In this document: positions 46,639 to 58,252 of the stretch, piece after piece
How positions within the stretch are numbered: the stretch's first letter is position 1
How the letters are laid out: each line of letters starts with the position of its first letter
From: Calonectria ilicicola
Taxonomy: Eukaryota; Ascomycota; Sordariomycetes; Hypocreales; Nectriaceae
Assembly: GCA_020809705.1 (NCBI GenBank)
Contig: CP085832.1
Location: forward strand, 4,526,001-4,590,000
Direction of reading: 5' to 3'
Length of the DNA: 64,000 nt
Translations under genes and position numbers: made by a program
The notes under the pieces: generated by a model
Told to the model about the DNA's origin: nothing
The model's database searches: none
The model's input: the letters and a program-made list of their open reading frames with translations, nothing else

Positions 46639-47522
46639 CTATCTAGCCTCAAGTTCCCCCTCCCACGTCTCTCTAACCAGCTTCCAGTAGCGTGTCGGAT
46701 CGGTGCGCGCGTGGGCCACGTGTGGACTGTTGACGAAATGGGCCAGATGCAAGACAACGAAGCCCTTGGCTTGAGCATCTTGTGCATAGTTCTCGACAGC
46801 TTGAGCCTCGGCGAGCGTGTCGATGGCGCTGTAGGCGTACGATCTGCACGTTTCCAGAGTGCGTGCGTGGTCGTTGGTGCCGCGGCCCCAGACACCGACC
46901 CAGTCTTGGCCGCCCAGCACGCGCACCCAGACCCAGAGCCCGCCACTGAGCATGTGGGCGAGCGGCAGGGCAGCCAGGTGCTGCAGCCATGCGCCGCGGG
47001 GCACGCCATACATGATGGTTGACGCGATCGACGAGTAGCTGTAGCACCCAGGCGTCGAGTCGAAGACTGTGGCGTGCAGCGGCAAACGCCTTGTCGTCCC
47101 CGTGTCCAGTTTCGGTACGCGTCGCAGAGGTTGTATGACGTGCTTAGACCGGTGTTGGAAAAGACGTGTAGCATCAGCGGCGGCTTCTTGGTCGTGGCGT
47201 TGCTCGTAGAAGAAACCGATGCAACGTCATCCCCTAGGATGCTGCGGATCGCTGAGGCTGCTGGTGCAAGCTCCTCCCGCGCCGCAGGGATCCAGAACAT
47301 GTGCCGGAGAAAACACTTGACCACCAAGATGGCTGCGCTGGGGAATAATTCCCGGTAATTGGCCACGTATTTTGCAGTGCGACCGTCTTGTGCAAATATC
47401 CATGTCGCAAGGATGACAAGGCGCGGCCCATTTCCGCGCTCAACACTGCCCACGTTAGGCACCACTGGGCTGTGAAGAAATACAGACGGTGATAGCTGCT
47501 GCACATGCGATGCAGATGTCAT
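46639..47522 (-). pseudogene. DUF829/PaxU-like protein gene with a probable frameshift
   Basis: The first part (47522 to about 47110) starts with an ATG and reads PRLVILATWIFAQDGRTAKY, ELFPSAAILVV and PPLMLHVFSNTGLSTSYNLC, the pattern of the DUF829/TMEM53 family that includes PaxU-like fungal proteins. Homology then continues in another frame (ATVFDSTPGCYSYSSI... to the stop at 46639). No intron long enough fits between them. The break lies near 47108-47114 in a short CGAAAC stretch, where a missing base would explain the shift. The total would be about 290-295 aa, normal for the family. The gene is clearly GC-richer than its surroundings. It is either a recent pseudogene or has a sequencing/assembly error. 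PaxU-like proteins are alpha/beta-hydrolase-like and their reaction is unclear. Confidence 0.72.
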
Positions 47523-47955
47523 GATGGCTGTGAATGCTGTTGTCCCACCTTTGTCTTTACAATTTTATCCCTTCATCATTGTCGTGGACTAGCAACATGT
47601 TTTAAACCATCTCACACCCACGCTCCAGCCGTCCACCTGGGTCTAGCGAATGCGAGTGCGATGGTGTTTGTTGGAAGCCTGTCTCCACTCTCTGTTGCTA
47701 CATGCCTCCTCTCAACAAAAATAGTCGACGCCTCTTCATGTCAGTGTTCTTAAATCCATGCGTATTGGCTGTTGGTTGCCTCGCGCGAATATTCCGCAGT
47801 CCGCCCAACTGTCATTCTCCGCTGCAATATCGGGTTTTCAACTAGCTCAATTCTCTGTGCGTCAAGTTCAATAGAGTACGATGAGACCTTAGAGGCGCGC
47901 TATTTTGAACCTTTTTACATCGTGTATTTTATTGTAATGCCTGTAACCGACTGTA
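47523..47955. other. Intergenic, no gene seen
   Basis: About 430 bp between the DUF829-like gene and the DUF3433 gene 3' end. Nothing recognisable. Confidence 0.5.
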
Positions 47956-50900
47956 CTAAGAAGACTGGCTCCGGCTATCCCTTTTGCCGGATAAAATATT
48001 TCTAAATGGATTCTTTGAGAACAAGGGCTTGTACGTTCCTAAGGAAGTGTCCCTCTCTACCACGTATTTATCCAAATCGACGCCGATATATGATTTCCCG
48101 TTGTGCCCAATATACCTACCAAAGCTAAATGTCTCGTGCTTCCAGCCTGAAACGGGAGTACCGTCCCTAACTGCTCGGCTTGGGGCTATATATGCAAGGA
48201 TGCAACCGGCTGAAGATGGTAGTCGTGGGAATACATAAAGCGATTCCGGTAGGTAGAATGCTAATGCAATTAATAGGTCAATAGCAAGCACCGTGATTGT
48301 GATAATAAATGCAGTCTTATCCATAAAGATGCGAGTCTCCTCTGTATGTCTTGTCCCCATAATTGATGTTTTGCTTTCCGTATTGCTTAGGATATTCGTA
48401 GCATTACTCATAAAGGCGGGGAAGAGTCTGGAGTACACCCTTCTAAGAGTTGGAATCAATGCCTCTGGATCTGGAACGGAAAGGTCGGGATCTGTAAAGT
48501 TTCGTGACCCTAAATCCATAGACATGTACTGTGCAATCCAAGTTCTGATATTTGGGACATCCTTCCATTCGTGATCTGCGTCAGCAGTCGCAGAGTTAAA
48601 TAAAGCCAAGAGGAGATTGATTTCATGGGTTGCATTGGAATAGTCCAAACTTGATTTCAGGTCGCTAACACGATGGTACCTGAGCACATAGCCGTCTCGA
48701 TCAATAGTAGTCTCAAACATTGCTGTTTGTAATAGAGGCTGACATTGAGCATAGGTTGTAAGGATAGTGTTATTTTGCTTCAAGCCTTCAGGGGCTCTAG
48801 CCCAACCAAATGTGACATTGGGGCCGCAAATTGATGGTTGGTCCCTGACATAGGTCAAATATGAGTAGCCGGGACTCATAATTGATGCCTTCTTATCGTC
48901 GTCAAATTCGGTCCCGGCTCTATCCAAGATAATGCTTGACAACACTTCCTTGATTGGGTCGATACAAGATAAATTATATTGGTTTGGTAAGGCAGAATAA
49001 GGGTTGGGCCATAGGATATGGGATGATGTTGGGTATGGTGTGCATTTAAGATCTGCCCCAAAGCCTCTCGTTCGAACTGTGTACTCGTCACCAGCGCTCT
49101 TATCATCTGCCCCGATGACTTTAACTGGCTGAAAGTAATACTGTGTTGAAACCCAGGGAGGCAATTGTACGTTCTCCGACATATTGGCGTAAACCGTAAA
49201 CATAAAGGTTTTCTGGTTAGGTAAAAATGAACCTTGGTCAACAAAATCAAGAATAGTAGATGAATTGAGCCTGGATTGATAAAGAGGCTCAAATTCTTGA
49301 TCAAAATTAATTACTGCTGGCCGTTCGTTGAATAGTGCACTAAGCCCAATGGCCAGTACATTTGCAAGGAACGCAGCAAGGCAAAGGAGTGACAATAAGA
49401 GCTTCCGCGAGAGGATAGACTTCAGAAGAGCAAGTTGGGGCGGAACTGAGGTATATGTGGCGTCGATGGACCGATTTGCCGGAGCTCGCCCCTTCCAAAG
49501 ATCCTTGAAAGGTTGGAAAATACACATTGTTCGAGCGAGAAGTACCCAAAACGGTTCGATAATGGTGGAGAATGCAGTGGGGATATAATTCTCTAGGAGC
49601 TGCAGAACCTCAAAATTTTCTGAAGGGCGTGGAAGGCCTAGTAAAGAAATCAGCTGGCGATTGTGACTGTTACGCTCGAAATACTCACCGTTATACTTCT
49701 TTTCCATACACTTGAAATATGACAGCACAACAACAGCGGCAACCAGAGCTAGAGCAAAAACAAGACCAGTACCTCTTCTTAGAATCCAAGGTTTGATAGG
49801 TTTATAGTGGGGTTTTGCAGCCATGTTGTTGTCCTCCTCGTCAGAAACTATGATACTCCCTTCCACCATTAGAAGCTTGCTGCCCCCTGACGAGCCATCG
49901 GTAGCCACTCGAAGAGTTATTTTCCCTAAAGCTTGCTTCATGAGCGCTTCGTTTGCTGTATCTAGAGGCTGAAATAACTTCACTGTGTCGAGGTTATTGT
50001 GGGCCAAATCGATCAGGTCCCCAATCGATGAAGGGATCTTCTCTAAAGCGCAAGCAGAAGGCTTCAAGCAATAAGATAGGTACCCTAGTACCAAGACGCT
50101 AAGAAGAAGCAAGACTTCTGAAGCGATAGCAAAAGGCCTACTAACGACAATACTTGTTAAAAGTACGGTCGAGTTCGCTGCATCGCCCAGACCGGTTGTT
50201 TGGTTTGTCAGACGAGTGGAAACGGCAAGACTAAACCACTGTTGAATCACATTTTGGAATAGAGTATGCTGCTCAGACTGGTCATACAACGCGGGCATAC
50301 TGTAATTGCGTCCAAGAACAGCATAACGGAATATAAGCTCCAACGGAGAACCCCCTGAAATCGTAGGTTGAAGACTAGGGAAGACGGTTTCTGCATAATC
50401 CTGAGAGAGAGGCCATGTTGAATCGGCTTCGTTATCATTGCTAATACTATCAACGGGTATTGCGGGCGTGAATGTAGCGTTGTTAAATTCTGATGAAGTT
50501 AAATTAGTTTGCTCCGAGATTGGCACAATGGTGTCATGATACGGCTGAAGTGTTTTGGAATCGATAGTGACCATGACTTGCTGTTTGTGGTAGGATAATC
50601 CACATTGTATTCCGGATATGTTGAAACCTGTTACTTGTGTCGCGTTTTTCGGGTTTAATATTCTCTCCGACCAATATATCGCTGCAGAATACGACGTGTT
50701 CGAATAATATCGATCTTTGTTATTGTAGTACGGCTTGTCGGGATCTTTGAAACAAATCCAGTCTTCAATTCCATCATATTTCTCCTCTGTATTATCGGCA
50801 TATTCCAATTTTGGGGTTGACTGGGCGGCGACAAATGTTACGTTTGCCATACACCCCCTGTGACCAGTGATATTATACTCAAACTCTCTATAATCATTAA

Positions 50901-51791
50901 TTTCCACAAAGGCGGACTTGAGTGATGAGCAATCTGCCTCGGCCCAGAGTTTGGTCGTTTCAGCCGTCCAATTTGCCGTGGCTGTGGACAATGAGGGACG
51001 GTCTTGGATATAGAATGGTAGAAGCGCATATTTGGCTGTGGTAAAAGCAGGATAGGATTGATTTAGCACTGCGATTGAATACGAAAACTGAAGAAAGGTT
51101 TCTGATTTAAGTTGTTCGTCGGGTGGAAGGAGTTGTGACCTTTCTGCCACTATAGTAGGTGTGATCTGCGAAAGCGTGACGGTACCGAACAATGTAGCTT
51201 GTAAGGGCGTTAAAACCCATAGTATAAGCACTGCGGCAGCTCCGGAAGAGAAGACGGGCCAATGTCTATCGACAGAAGACCGTTAGAATGAGGCGATTAG
51301 ATAAGGAATTGCAAAGACACTTACTTCAACTTTGCCGCTCGAATAGGCGCATAGGGGAGCAAATCGGAGGAATAGTCCAAGAGAATTGAATCCCCTGCAA
51401 TCGCTCCACCGGGTCTTGAAAGTACAATCCAGGGCTGTACGCGCTTGACATCCAAGTCAATCCAGCTCCAAAGAAGGCTAAAGAAAGTAGCGATGATAGT
51501 CGGTGCGTAGTTGTAGGCGAATGAGATATGGCCGGGTATATCATCAACAGATGGATAAAATGCTAGGCCACCCTTCTTTTGGCTGCGCTGCGCAAGAATC
51601 TCGATGCAGACGAATAGAAGCAGTGACAGCGCTAAAGTGGCGAGAAGCACGGGCTTTGTGAGTGACAGTGGCCTCCAGTCCCCGGATGCCGATTGAGCTG
51701 ACTGTTTTTCACCATTAGAAGAACTGTCAGAGGCCCTTTTTGTCTGCGGGGGACTCCCTCTTGGGTTTGGAAGTAGAGCCGAGTCTTCCAT
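47956..51791 (-). CDS. Large DUF3433 integral membrane protein
   Basis: Two exons, 51791-51325 and 51265-47956 (intron GTAAGT...GATAG), give 1258 aa. A Ser-rich cytosolic start is followed by paired hydrophobic segments (KPVLLATLALSLLLFVCIEIL, then FAYNYAPTIIATFFSLLWSWIDLDVKRVQPW). The DVKRVQPW-type motif and the repeat of the same module in the second half (ENYIPTAFSTIIEPFWVLLARTMCIFQPF) are typical of fungal DUF3433 proteins, which carry two such units. Between them are large extracellular loops with many N-glycosylation sites (NQS, NYS, NTS, NAT). The C-terminus is cytosolic (PSRAVRDGTPVSGWKHETFSFGRYIG). About ten membrane segments are likely. The function of the family is unknown; plasma membrane is the probable location. 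Confidence 0.88.
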
Positions 51792-53122
51792 GATGATGGA
51801 CCCAACGAGAACATCAGGAAGTCTGGTTTATCGATGGAGCGACGAACGGGCAGTTTTAACAGTCATTTTTCTGCCTGCATATTCCTTGTTTCAACCTTGT
51901 GGATCATGGGGCTGGCTGAGTTGGCCCGGCTGTGCACCGAAAAATCGTCCTGTCTCCGTTGGTCTTGGCGGTACAACACGACCTCAGCTCTCCCACTCTT
52001 GTTGCACCTAACGAATCACGAGCACGTCCTGCCCGTGGCCTGCACATGGCTAATGCAGGACCTTTTTTTCAGCCTCCCGTGCACCGTAATTTTAGGCTTG
52101 CACTGCGCCGACTCCGCCCCCAGTTGTTACACTGCCAGCCCTGCAGCGGAGGGTTTTGCCTTTTCTGCAACAAAATGCTTCGGTATCATGGACCCAAAAT
52201 CTCACACGGGCCTTTTTCCTTTTTAGATTTGTGAAATATGTCACCACCAATTAATAACTGGTCAGTACCACTTGCTTGACAACTTGCTCTAGGTCCGGGG
52301 AATATCCTGGCCCGACTGACAAGTGGATCCCATAAATAGCTAGTGTATGTGGCCAAGTTTTGAACCAAAAAATTGGAGAATATAGTGACGGTAACGATCC
52401 GGCTAGCAGGTGGTTCCAGGGTGGCCTCGCTGGGCAGTCAGAGGCGTTATAGAATCGCCGTGATTGCTCGCTCTATTAGAATGTACCCGTGGCACCGTAT
52501 CGTTAGAATAAGCACTTACCTTACCTTATTTAGTGCTCTTTTATCTAGTTTATTGTAGCTCAATAGTTCTGATCTTGGTATTTTATTTAAGTTTTCTTGA
52601 TCTTAGTTTTATATTTATATCGAGTAATATGGTTGAAATATTGAACCAGTAATAATATTCACTTTAAAGCAAAGCTTTGCTTCAATTTACAATCTGGTAT
52701 GCTCGCAGGCAATCGGGGCTAAAAAGGATAGTGCATGAGAGGATTCACTTTTTCTACGCCACTTTCTTACGTCCCCGTAGCAGGCGTAATATGAATCACC
52801 TCATAGGGCCGTCGGAAGCACAAGCCAATTCAAGAAGGCACTATTTGCCGAGGATTCCCACTTGCCATGCCAACATGCAGCTGCCAAGGTCAAAAAAGCA
52901 AAATCCCGGTCTTGATTCGGTCTGATAGGCCGCTGGCCCCGGAACCAAGGGCCTATCTCTACATGCATTCAATATTGCTTCTGGGAGGTGATACGCGAGC
53001 CTGGCTAAGCCAGATCAGTGATATCCCGCATTGGCCATTTTTACCCCGACCCATCTCCGCTCGATCTTCCCGTCTGAAAACCACTCTATGTTTTTCTCTC
53101 ATTATTGCGCGCAGTAGCCATC
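51792..53122. other. 1.3-kb intergenic region with a 16-bp palindrome
   Basis: It separates the divergent DUF3433 and P450 genes. The part around 52500-52690 is A+T-rich and contains the perfect palindrome AAGCAAAGCTTTGCTT at 52667-52682. No gene is recognised. Confidence 0.5.
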
Positions 53123-55092
53123 ATGAACGATTCACTACTTGTCCTCCTGGGCACCGGCCTCGTTGTCGCGGCCATCTTCCACAGAGTCCTAAAGGTCCTA
53201 TGGAATGCAAAGAATCTTCCTCTGCCTCCCGGCCCCAAGGGTCTTCCTCTTGTCGGGAACGTGCATGACTTGCCCAAGCCGGGCGAACTGGAAGCACATC
53301 ACTGGCTGAAGCATAAGGAACTCTATGGTGAGTTGATATACCTCTGAAACTGACATAATCTAACCTTGCCCTGCCCCTACTAGGTCCCATTAGCTCTGTT
53401 ACTGTCATGGGTCAAACGATCATCATTCTCAACGACGCTCGCATGACCTATGAGCTCTTGGAGAAGCGATCGCTCAAATATTCGGGAAGACCAAGACAGG
53501 TCTTCTTGGGAGAAATGTACGTCTTGGACCACTATCGCGCGGTGGCTTTTTTCTCTCTTTAATTTTTTTCGTACAAAATCGTGCTGTATGGTATCGGTTA
53601 ACAAAATAATAGGGCGGGCTGGGAAGATACCGTAGTACTTTCCCAATACACTGAGCGATTCCGGACATACCGCAAGAAGATGGGTCGCGTCATCGGCTCA
53701 AAGCCTGCGGCAGCACAATACGACAAATTGCAAGAGGCTGAAGTTGGACATCTCCTCTTGCACCTTCTAAATAATCCTAGTGGTCTTTTGGACCACCTTA
53801 GAAAGTACGTGCTTTTTTTTTCTCAGTATGACCTAGTGTAACGCTAATGCGATCGAATCTATAGGGAAACTGGTGCTGTTATTCTTAAAATCGCTTACGG
53901 ATATACAGTGGACCCATTCAAAAACGATGTCCTGGTTGACATGGCCGGTGCTGTGGTGGACAATTTTTCGCGCACTGCCCCCGGTCAATACTTGGTTGAC
54001 ACATTACCTTTCTGTGAGTAACACGTCTAGTACCTTGGTGAGTTGAAGTGTTTTTGTAACAGTCATCTAACTGGGATTAGTGAGACACATTCCGGACTGG
54101 GTCCCTGGGACGGGGTTCAAAAAGATTGCCCGAGAAATGGCCATGGGGCTCATCACTGTCACCGAAAAGCCTTATGCCTTTGTTAAGCATCAAATATCTC
54201 AAGGAAAAGATAACAATTCCTTTCTCTCACGACTTTTAGAAACAGGGGACTCCACCCCGGAAGATATATTTACAACCAAATGGTCAGCTATGTCCTTGTA
54301 CACTGGAGGGGCCGATACTGTAAGCTATTCGTCTTCTGTATTTGATCTTTTCTGACCTCATTAGACTGTTTCGGCGCTCACTTCATTTTTCTTGGCCATG
54401 ACAGCGTTTCCGGAAGCACAGAGAAAAGCCCAAGAAGAAATTGATCGCGTCATTGGTAATGGTAGACTGCCGAATTTTGCAGATCGTCCAAATCTACCTT
54501 ATATTGAAGCCACCGTCAAAGAAGCCCTGCGCTGGCATCCCGTCATTCCCATGGGTGTTCCTCATACCAGCAGCTCCGATGATATCTTTGAAGGTTATTT
54601 AATCCCGAAAGGCTCTATAGTGTTTGCGAATATCTGGTGAGTACATCGCAAAAGATTCCATCCAAAAAAAAGAAAGGCTAAACTAAAATATACAGGCACT
54701 TCACCCATGACCCGGAAGTTTATGACAAACCAATGGAGTTTAACCCTGACAGATTCCTGCCATCTGAAGGTCATCAAATGCCACCTGATCCGAGCGAATT
54801 TGTTTTTGGGTCCGGGCGACGACTCTGTCCTGGGCGTATCCTAGCTGACAATACACTCTATCTCACTATTGTCCAGTCACTTGCAGTTTACAATATAAGA
54901 GCGGCGAAGGAGGATAAAGAAAGCATCGCATCCAGTATTCGCTTTCTCCCTGGCATTATCAGCCATGCCGAGCCCTACAAAGCGGATATCAAGCCTAGGT
55001 CTCCTCATCATGAAGAGTTGATTCGATCTATTGAGCAAACCTTCCCATGGCAGGAAAGCGATGCGGGAATTTTAGAGAGCATCAAGTCTTAG
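53123..55092 (+). CDS. Cytochrome P450 monooxygenase (OrdA/CYP64-like group)
   Basis: Seven exons: 53123-53327, 53384-53516, 53613-53804, 53865-54013, 54081-54319, 54365-54636 and 54696-55092. All phases agree, giving 528 aa. The N-terminal membrane anchor (SLLVLLGTGLVVAAIF) is followed by the proline hinge LPLPPGPKGLPLVGN. The I-helix is LYTGGADTTVSAL, the ExxR motif lies in KEALRWHPV, and the PxRF-like region is FNPDRFLPS. The heme-binding loop is FVFGSGRRLCPGR, with Cys as thiolate ligand. It is an ER-bound monooxygenase. Its pattern (NVHDLPKPGE, LWxxHKELYGPISS) resembles O-methylsterigmatocystin-oxidoreductase-like P450s, a broad group, so no substrate is claimed. It ends 187 bp from the end of the PrpD-family gene. 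Confidence 0.93.
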
Positions 55093-55279
55093 ATTAGATC
55101 CTCAGCTGTATAGAACAACCTTTATTGAGATGGAAAGCATGGATATTCACGCAGGGTTAAAAACAAAAGAAAAGAAATCAGGACTCCCGCAGTCAAATTT
55201 TTGGGGGTTATTTTTGAGAATCCCATGTCTGTCATTGAAATATCCATATTTAGGTAGTAATAGTATTGATAGGTCGGAA

Positions 55280-56707
55280 TTAAACAACCAGCTGTAAAAG
55301 CTCTCCAACAGAGTGCTTTTCCAGATCATAAATTAAGGCCTTGATATTGTGTGCCCTCTCTTCGCCGATAGCGGGTCCAATAAGTTTCAGATATTTCGCT
55401 TCAACAGCTTCGGTACTGAATGGACGTTCAGCTTCACCTAGTGGGTAGGGAATATCCAGTGTTTTCTGCTCGCCATCGACATAATGGATTTGCATCTTGC
55501 AGCCAAATTTGAGGACCGAGCAGTCTTCGACACAAATAATCTTCTCGGCGAAGTGATGGACTGCTTCGTCATTGAGCCGTTCGTAGCACTGCATGCCCGT
55601 GTTTGATCCGTACAACCATGCGTGCGCTAGCTGGAAATATGCAGAAAATTGGGCATCAACCACGTTTTTCGGGTGTAATTTGTTGGGAATCCTGGACCCA
55701 ACCACAATGTAATTTTCCTTGCTGAGCGACACAATGATTTTGTCAACCTCACGGTCTTTAGAGGCTTCCCCATGTATTCCAGCCATTTCAATCATGCCGT
55801 GCGTCATTCTGCATGCCGGGAATGGCTTCAAAGCAGTCTCCAGAAACGTCCATTCTACTCCAAGGTCATCAATGAGGGCTGACACATTGTGATTTCCTTT
55901 TGGACTGTATGCGTGCAAAAGGCCGAGCTTGCCCTCAATTGGCTTTGAGGCGCCAATCACCCCAGCTTCCGCGAGCGAAACACACATGAAAGCGTCATGT
56001 ACTGCAAAGCCAGGATGAAGCCGCTTATTCCAGCTGCCATTTTCCAAGTATTGCATTGACCCCGAAGCTTTAGAAAGGGCTAAGCCAAATGCATTCATAA
56101 TTGTTGGTTCAGGCAATTTTCTCAAGGCGCAAATTGTGGCCACGGCACCGAAGATTCCGCAGGTTCCTGTGTTGTGAAAGCCTCTCTCATAAGCTGCATT
56201 TCCCAGCTCGCGACCTAAACGGCAGATGACTTCATAACCTACCGCCACGGCAAGCATAAATTGGTCGGTATCGGCTCCATCACTCCCTAGTAATTCCGCT
56301 TGGGTAAGGCCTGCAGAGATAGCGCAGACGCCGGCGTGCAATGTCCCGGGAGCATAAGTGTCGTCAAAATCTAGCGAGTGACCAAGAGTGGCATTGAGGA
56401 GCCCGGCGAACTGCGGAAGAAACTTTTTTCCATTGAGAACTACTGTGCTGTTGCCTCCAACCGCACCCAGCGCGAGGATGCCTTTGAAGATGGACTCGGT
56501 AGATTCGCAATCGTGTGCCGCGGCAATTGTAACACCAAAGTAATCAATTAGGTACTGCTTGATATGTGACCTTATTTTGTCCAAGAGAAGAGATGTGTTG
56601 GCGTTTGCCACAAAGTTGGAATAGATTTGGGTGACGGGGACATCGTGAAGTGCTAAGTCCAGGCCACCAGCAACGTCCTCTTTTAGGTCTGGAGCACTGG
56701 AAGGCAT
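55280..56707 (-). CDS. MmgE/PrpD-family enzyme (2-methylcitrate dehydratase/cis-aconitate decarboxylase-like)
   Basis: A single exon, 475 aa from the first real ATG at 56707 (the longer reading starts with TTG). Family motifs: LIDYFGVTIAAA, an Asp-rich active-site stretch HSLDFDDTYAPGTLHAG, YEVICRLG, GFHNTGTCGIFGAVA, a C-terminal FPACRMTHG and an HPKNVVDAQFS segment. Length fits MmgE/PrpD proteins (about 450-500 aa). These enzymes dehydrate 2-methylcitrate or decarboxylate cis-aconitate to itaconate. Sequence reading alone cannot separate the two activities or exclude a third substrate. No mitochondrial targeting peptide is obvious. It is arranged tail-to-tail with a P450, which suggests a specialised pathway rather than the housekeeping methylcitrate cycle; this is inference. 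Confidence 0.87.
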   Translation of the reverse strand: MPSSAPDLKEDVAGGLDLALHDVPVTQIYSNFVANANTSLLLDKIRSHIKQYLIDYFGVTIAAAHDCESTESIFKGILALGAVGGNSTVVLNGKKFLPQFAGLLNATLGHSLDFDDTYAPGTLHAGVCAISAGLTQAELLGSDGADTDQFMLAVAVGYEVICRLGRELGNAAYERGFHNTGTCGIFGAVATICALRKLPEPTIMNAFGLALSKASGSMQYLENGSWNKRLHPGFAVHDAFMCVSLAEAGVIGASKPIEGKLGLLHAYSPKGNHNVSALIDDLGVEWTFLETALKPFPACRMTHGMIEMAGIHGEASKDREVDKIIVSLSKENYIVVGSRIPNKLHPKNVVDAQFSAYFQLAHAWLYGSNTGMQCYERLNDEAVHHFAEKIICVEDCSVLKFGCKMQIHYVDGEQKTLDIPYPLGEAERPFSTEAVEAKYLKLIGPAIGEERAHNIKALIYDLEKHSVGELLQLVV

Positions 56708-58252
56708 TTTGCAACAAATAAACAAGCGGTATCAAAGATGGGATGGTGTGGTGCACAGTCAATTAACTTCCTGACTCAGTACAATGCTCCAGTTCAGTTC
56801 AAAGCGTCGTCAGAAGGGATTAGAAAAGAAGAGTAATAGCCTTGGTAAGAAGATGCGGGGTTGAGTGAAATGAGTTGGATGATCCAATCGGCTGATGGCA
56901 GTCGCTCATCAAGCAATGCTCTGCGGAGCGCTCGGGTCTTGTTGATATCACCTCCGTGGTTAACCCCGACCGAAGTGGACCAAGATCTGTGCGGGGTTGC
57001 GGGGGAGGGGCAAGACAGGGACAAACGAGAAGTGTTGATCAGATATTCAATGTAGAGAGTCAAATGGAAATGAGGAGACTAGTTTCATTTGTTACATCTT
57101 GGATAATTGTCTAGAATGATTGTTCTTGACTCTACCTCCGGGACAAGAACACGAAAGGACTCGGGTGGAAGGTGTCTCTACCGCGTCTCCTCAGTATACT
57201 CTTCTTAACAGTTCGGCATCTTGCATTGGTCTTGTATAACCGATTCCCTCTGAGACATACAGCCGACGAGCAGAGCCTCGCCTGTAGATAATAGCCAATG
57301 TGCTTACTCATTTTCATCTTCTCCTCTCAGCGACATCAACCACACTCAGGTCCACATGATAAGGGTTCACAGAACCATAGGGTAGGAATATCAGCCTGCA
57401 AATTTGACCAATACGATTAAGATATTTTTGGGTGTCCGTGAATATCAATATATAGAAATAGTGTCGTTCGGAAAATAAAACGAACCAGTTCCATTTTAGG
57501 AGAAGGGAAAATGTGTCGTCATAGCAGGTCTCGATCGTTGACCCAGCAGTGGCTTAGCGCCCCGCCCTTCGGAAACTGCCTGTCATGCCTGTCGGCAATC
57601 GCGATAACAGATAGCGCCATGTTTCACTGAACCGCCACGAAGAAAAAAAAAAGGAGGCCTACGAGTGGACGGTTTGTGTCCGCATGACTCAAGGCTGGCA
57701 ACGTGCTCAAAGGGGCTTCCAAATACAGCTAGTGTGTTGGGTGTCATGACACTTTTGGTAGGTGGTGACTGATACCGCCAGATGATCAAGATGCCCTCAA
57801 GAGTTGGGCAGCCAGTAAATCTCTTCTGTTTAAATGGAAATGTTGGAAAGGAGCAGTATTTCAGATAGTATTAAGAGTAGAAGCACCAAGATTATTTATT
57901 AGAAGGAATGTATTGTGTGTGTACACCCCCCCTCTCGGTGTTTAGGAAGCGCACTGGTCTTGGACACCTGACCGTTAGTTATCAGTCAACGTCATAACAT
58001 CTACATTCTGAATCACAAATGCCGCAGCCTGTCGCACAGCACCAGCAAAAGTGCAATCACGCGACAACAATGCTGAACAAACAACCACACGTTGCCCGAA
58101 ATCTAGCCCGTGTTAGCCCAACGCTAACGGTGGAACGGGTGGAGGCAACGCCTTTCTCCGTTGAGGCCCCTTAAGTCATTCCCTTTTTACTCCTCGTGCC
58201 CGTTTTCCCAGACTTTTGTTTCTCAACATCTGGAGCCACCTAGGTTGCAATC
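56708..58252. other. 1.5-kb intergenic region, no gene seen
   Basis: Divergent promoters of the PrpD-like and the tripeptidyl-peptidase-like genes. Short ORFs (56861-57055, 57583-57789) show no motif. Confidence 0.5.

Noticed and set aside
47505..48005. Plus-strand ORFs opposite the DUF829 and DUF3433 genes
   Set aside because: Antisense shadows without recognisable motifs.
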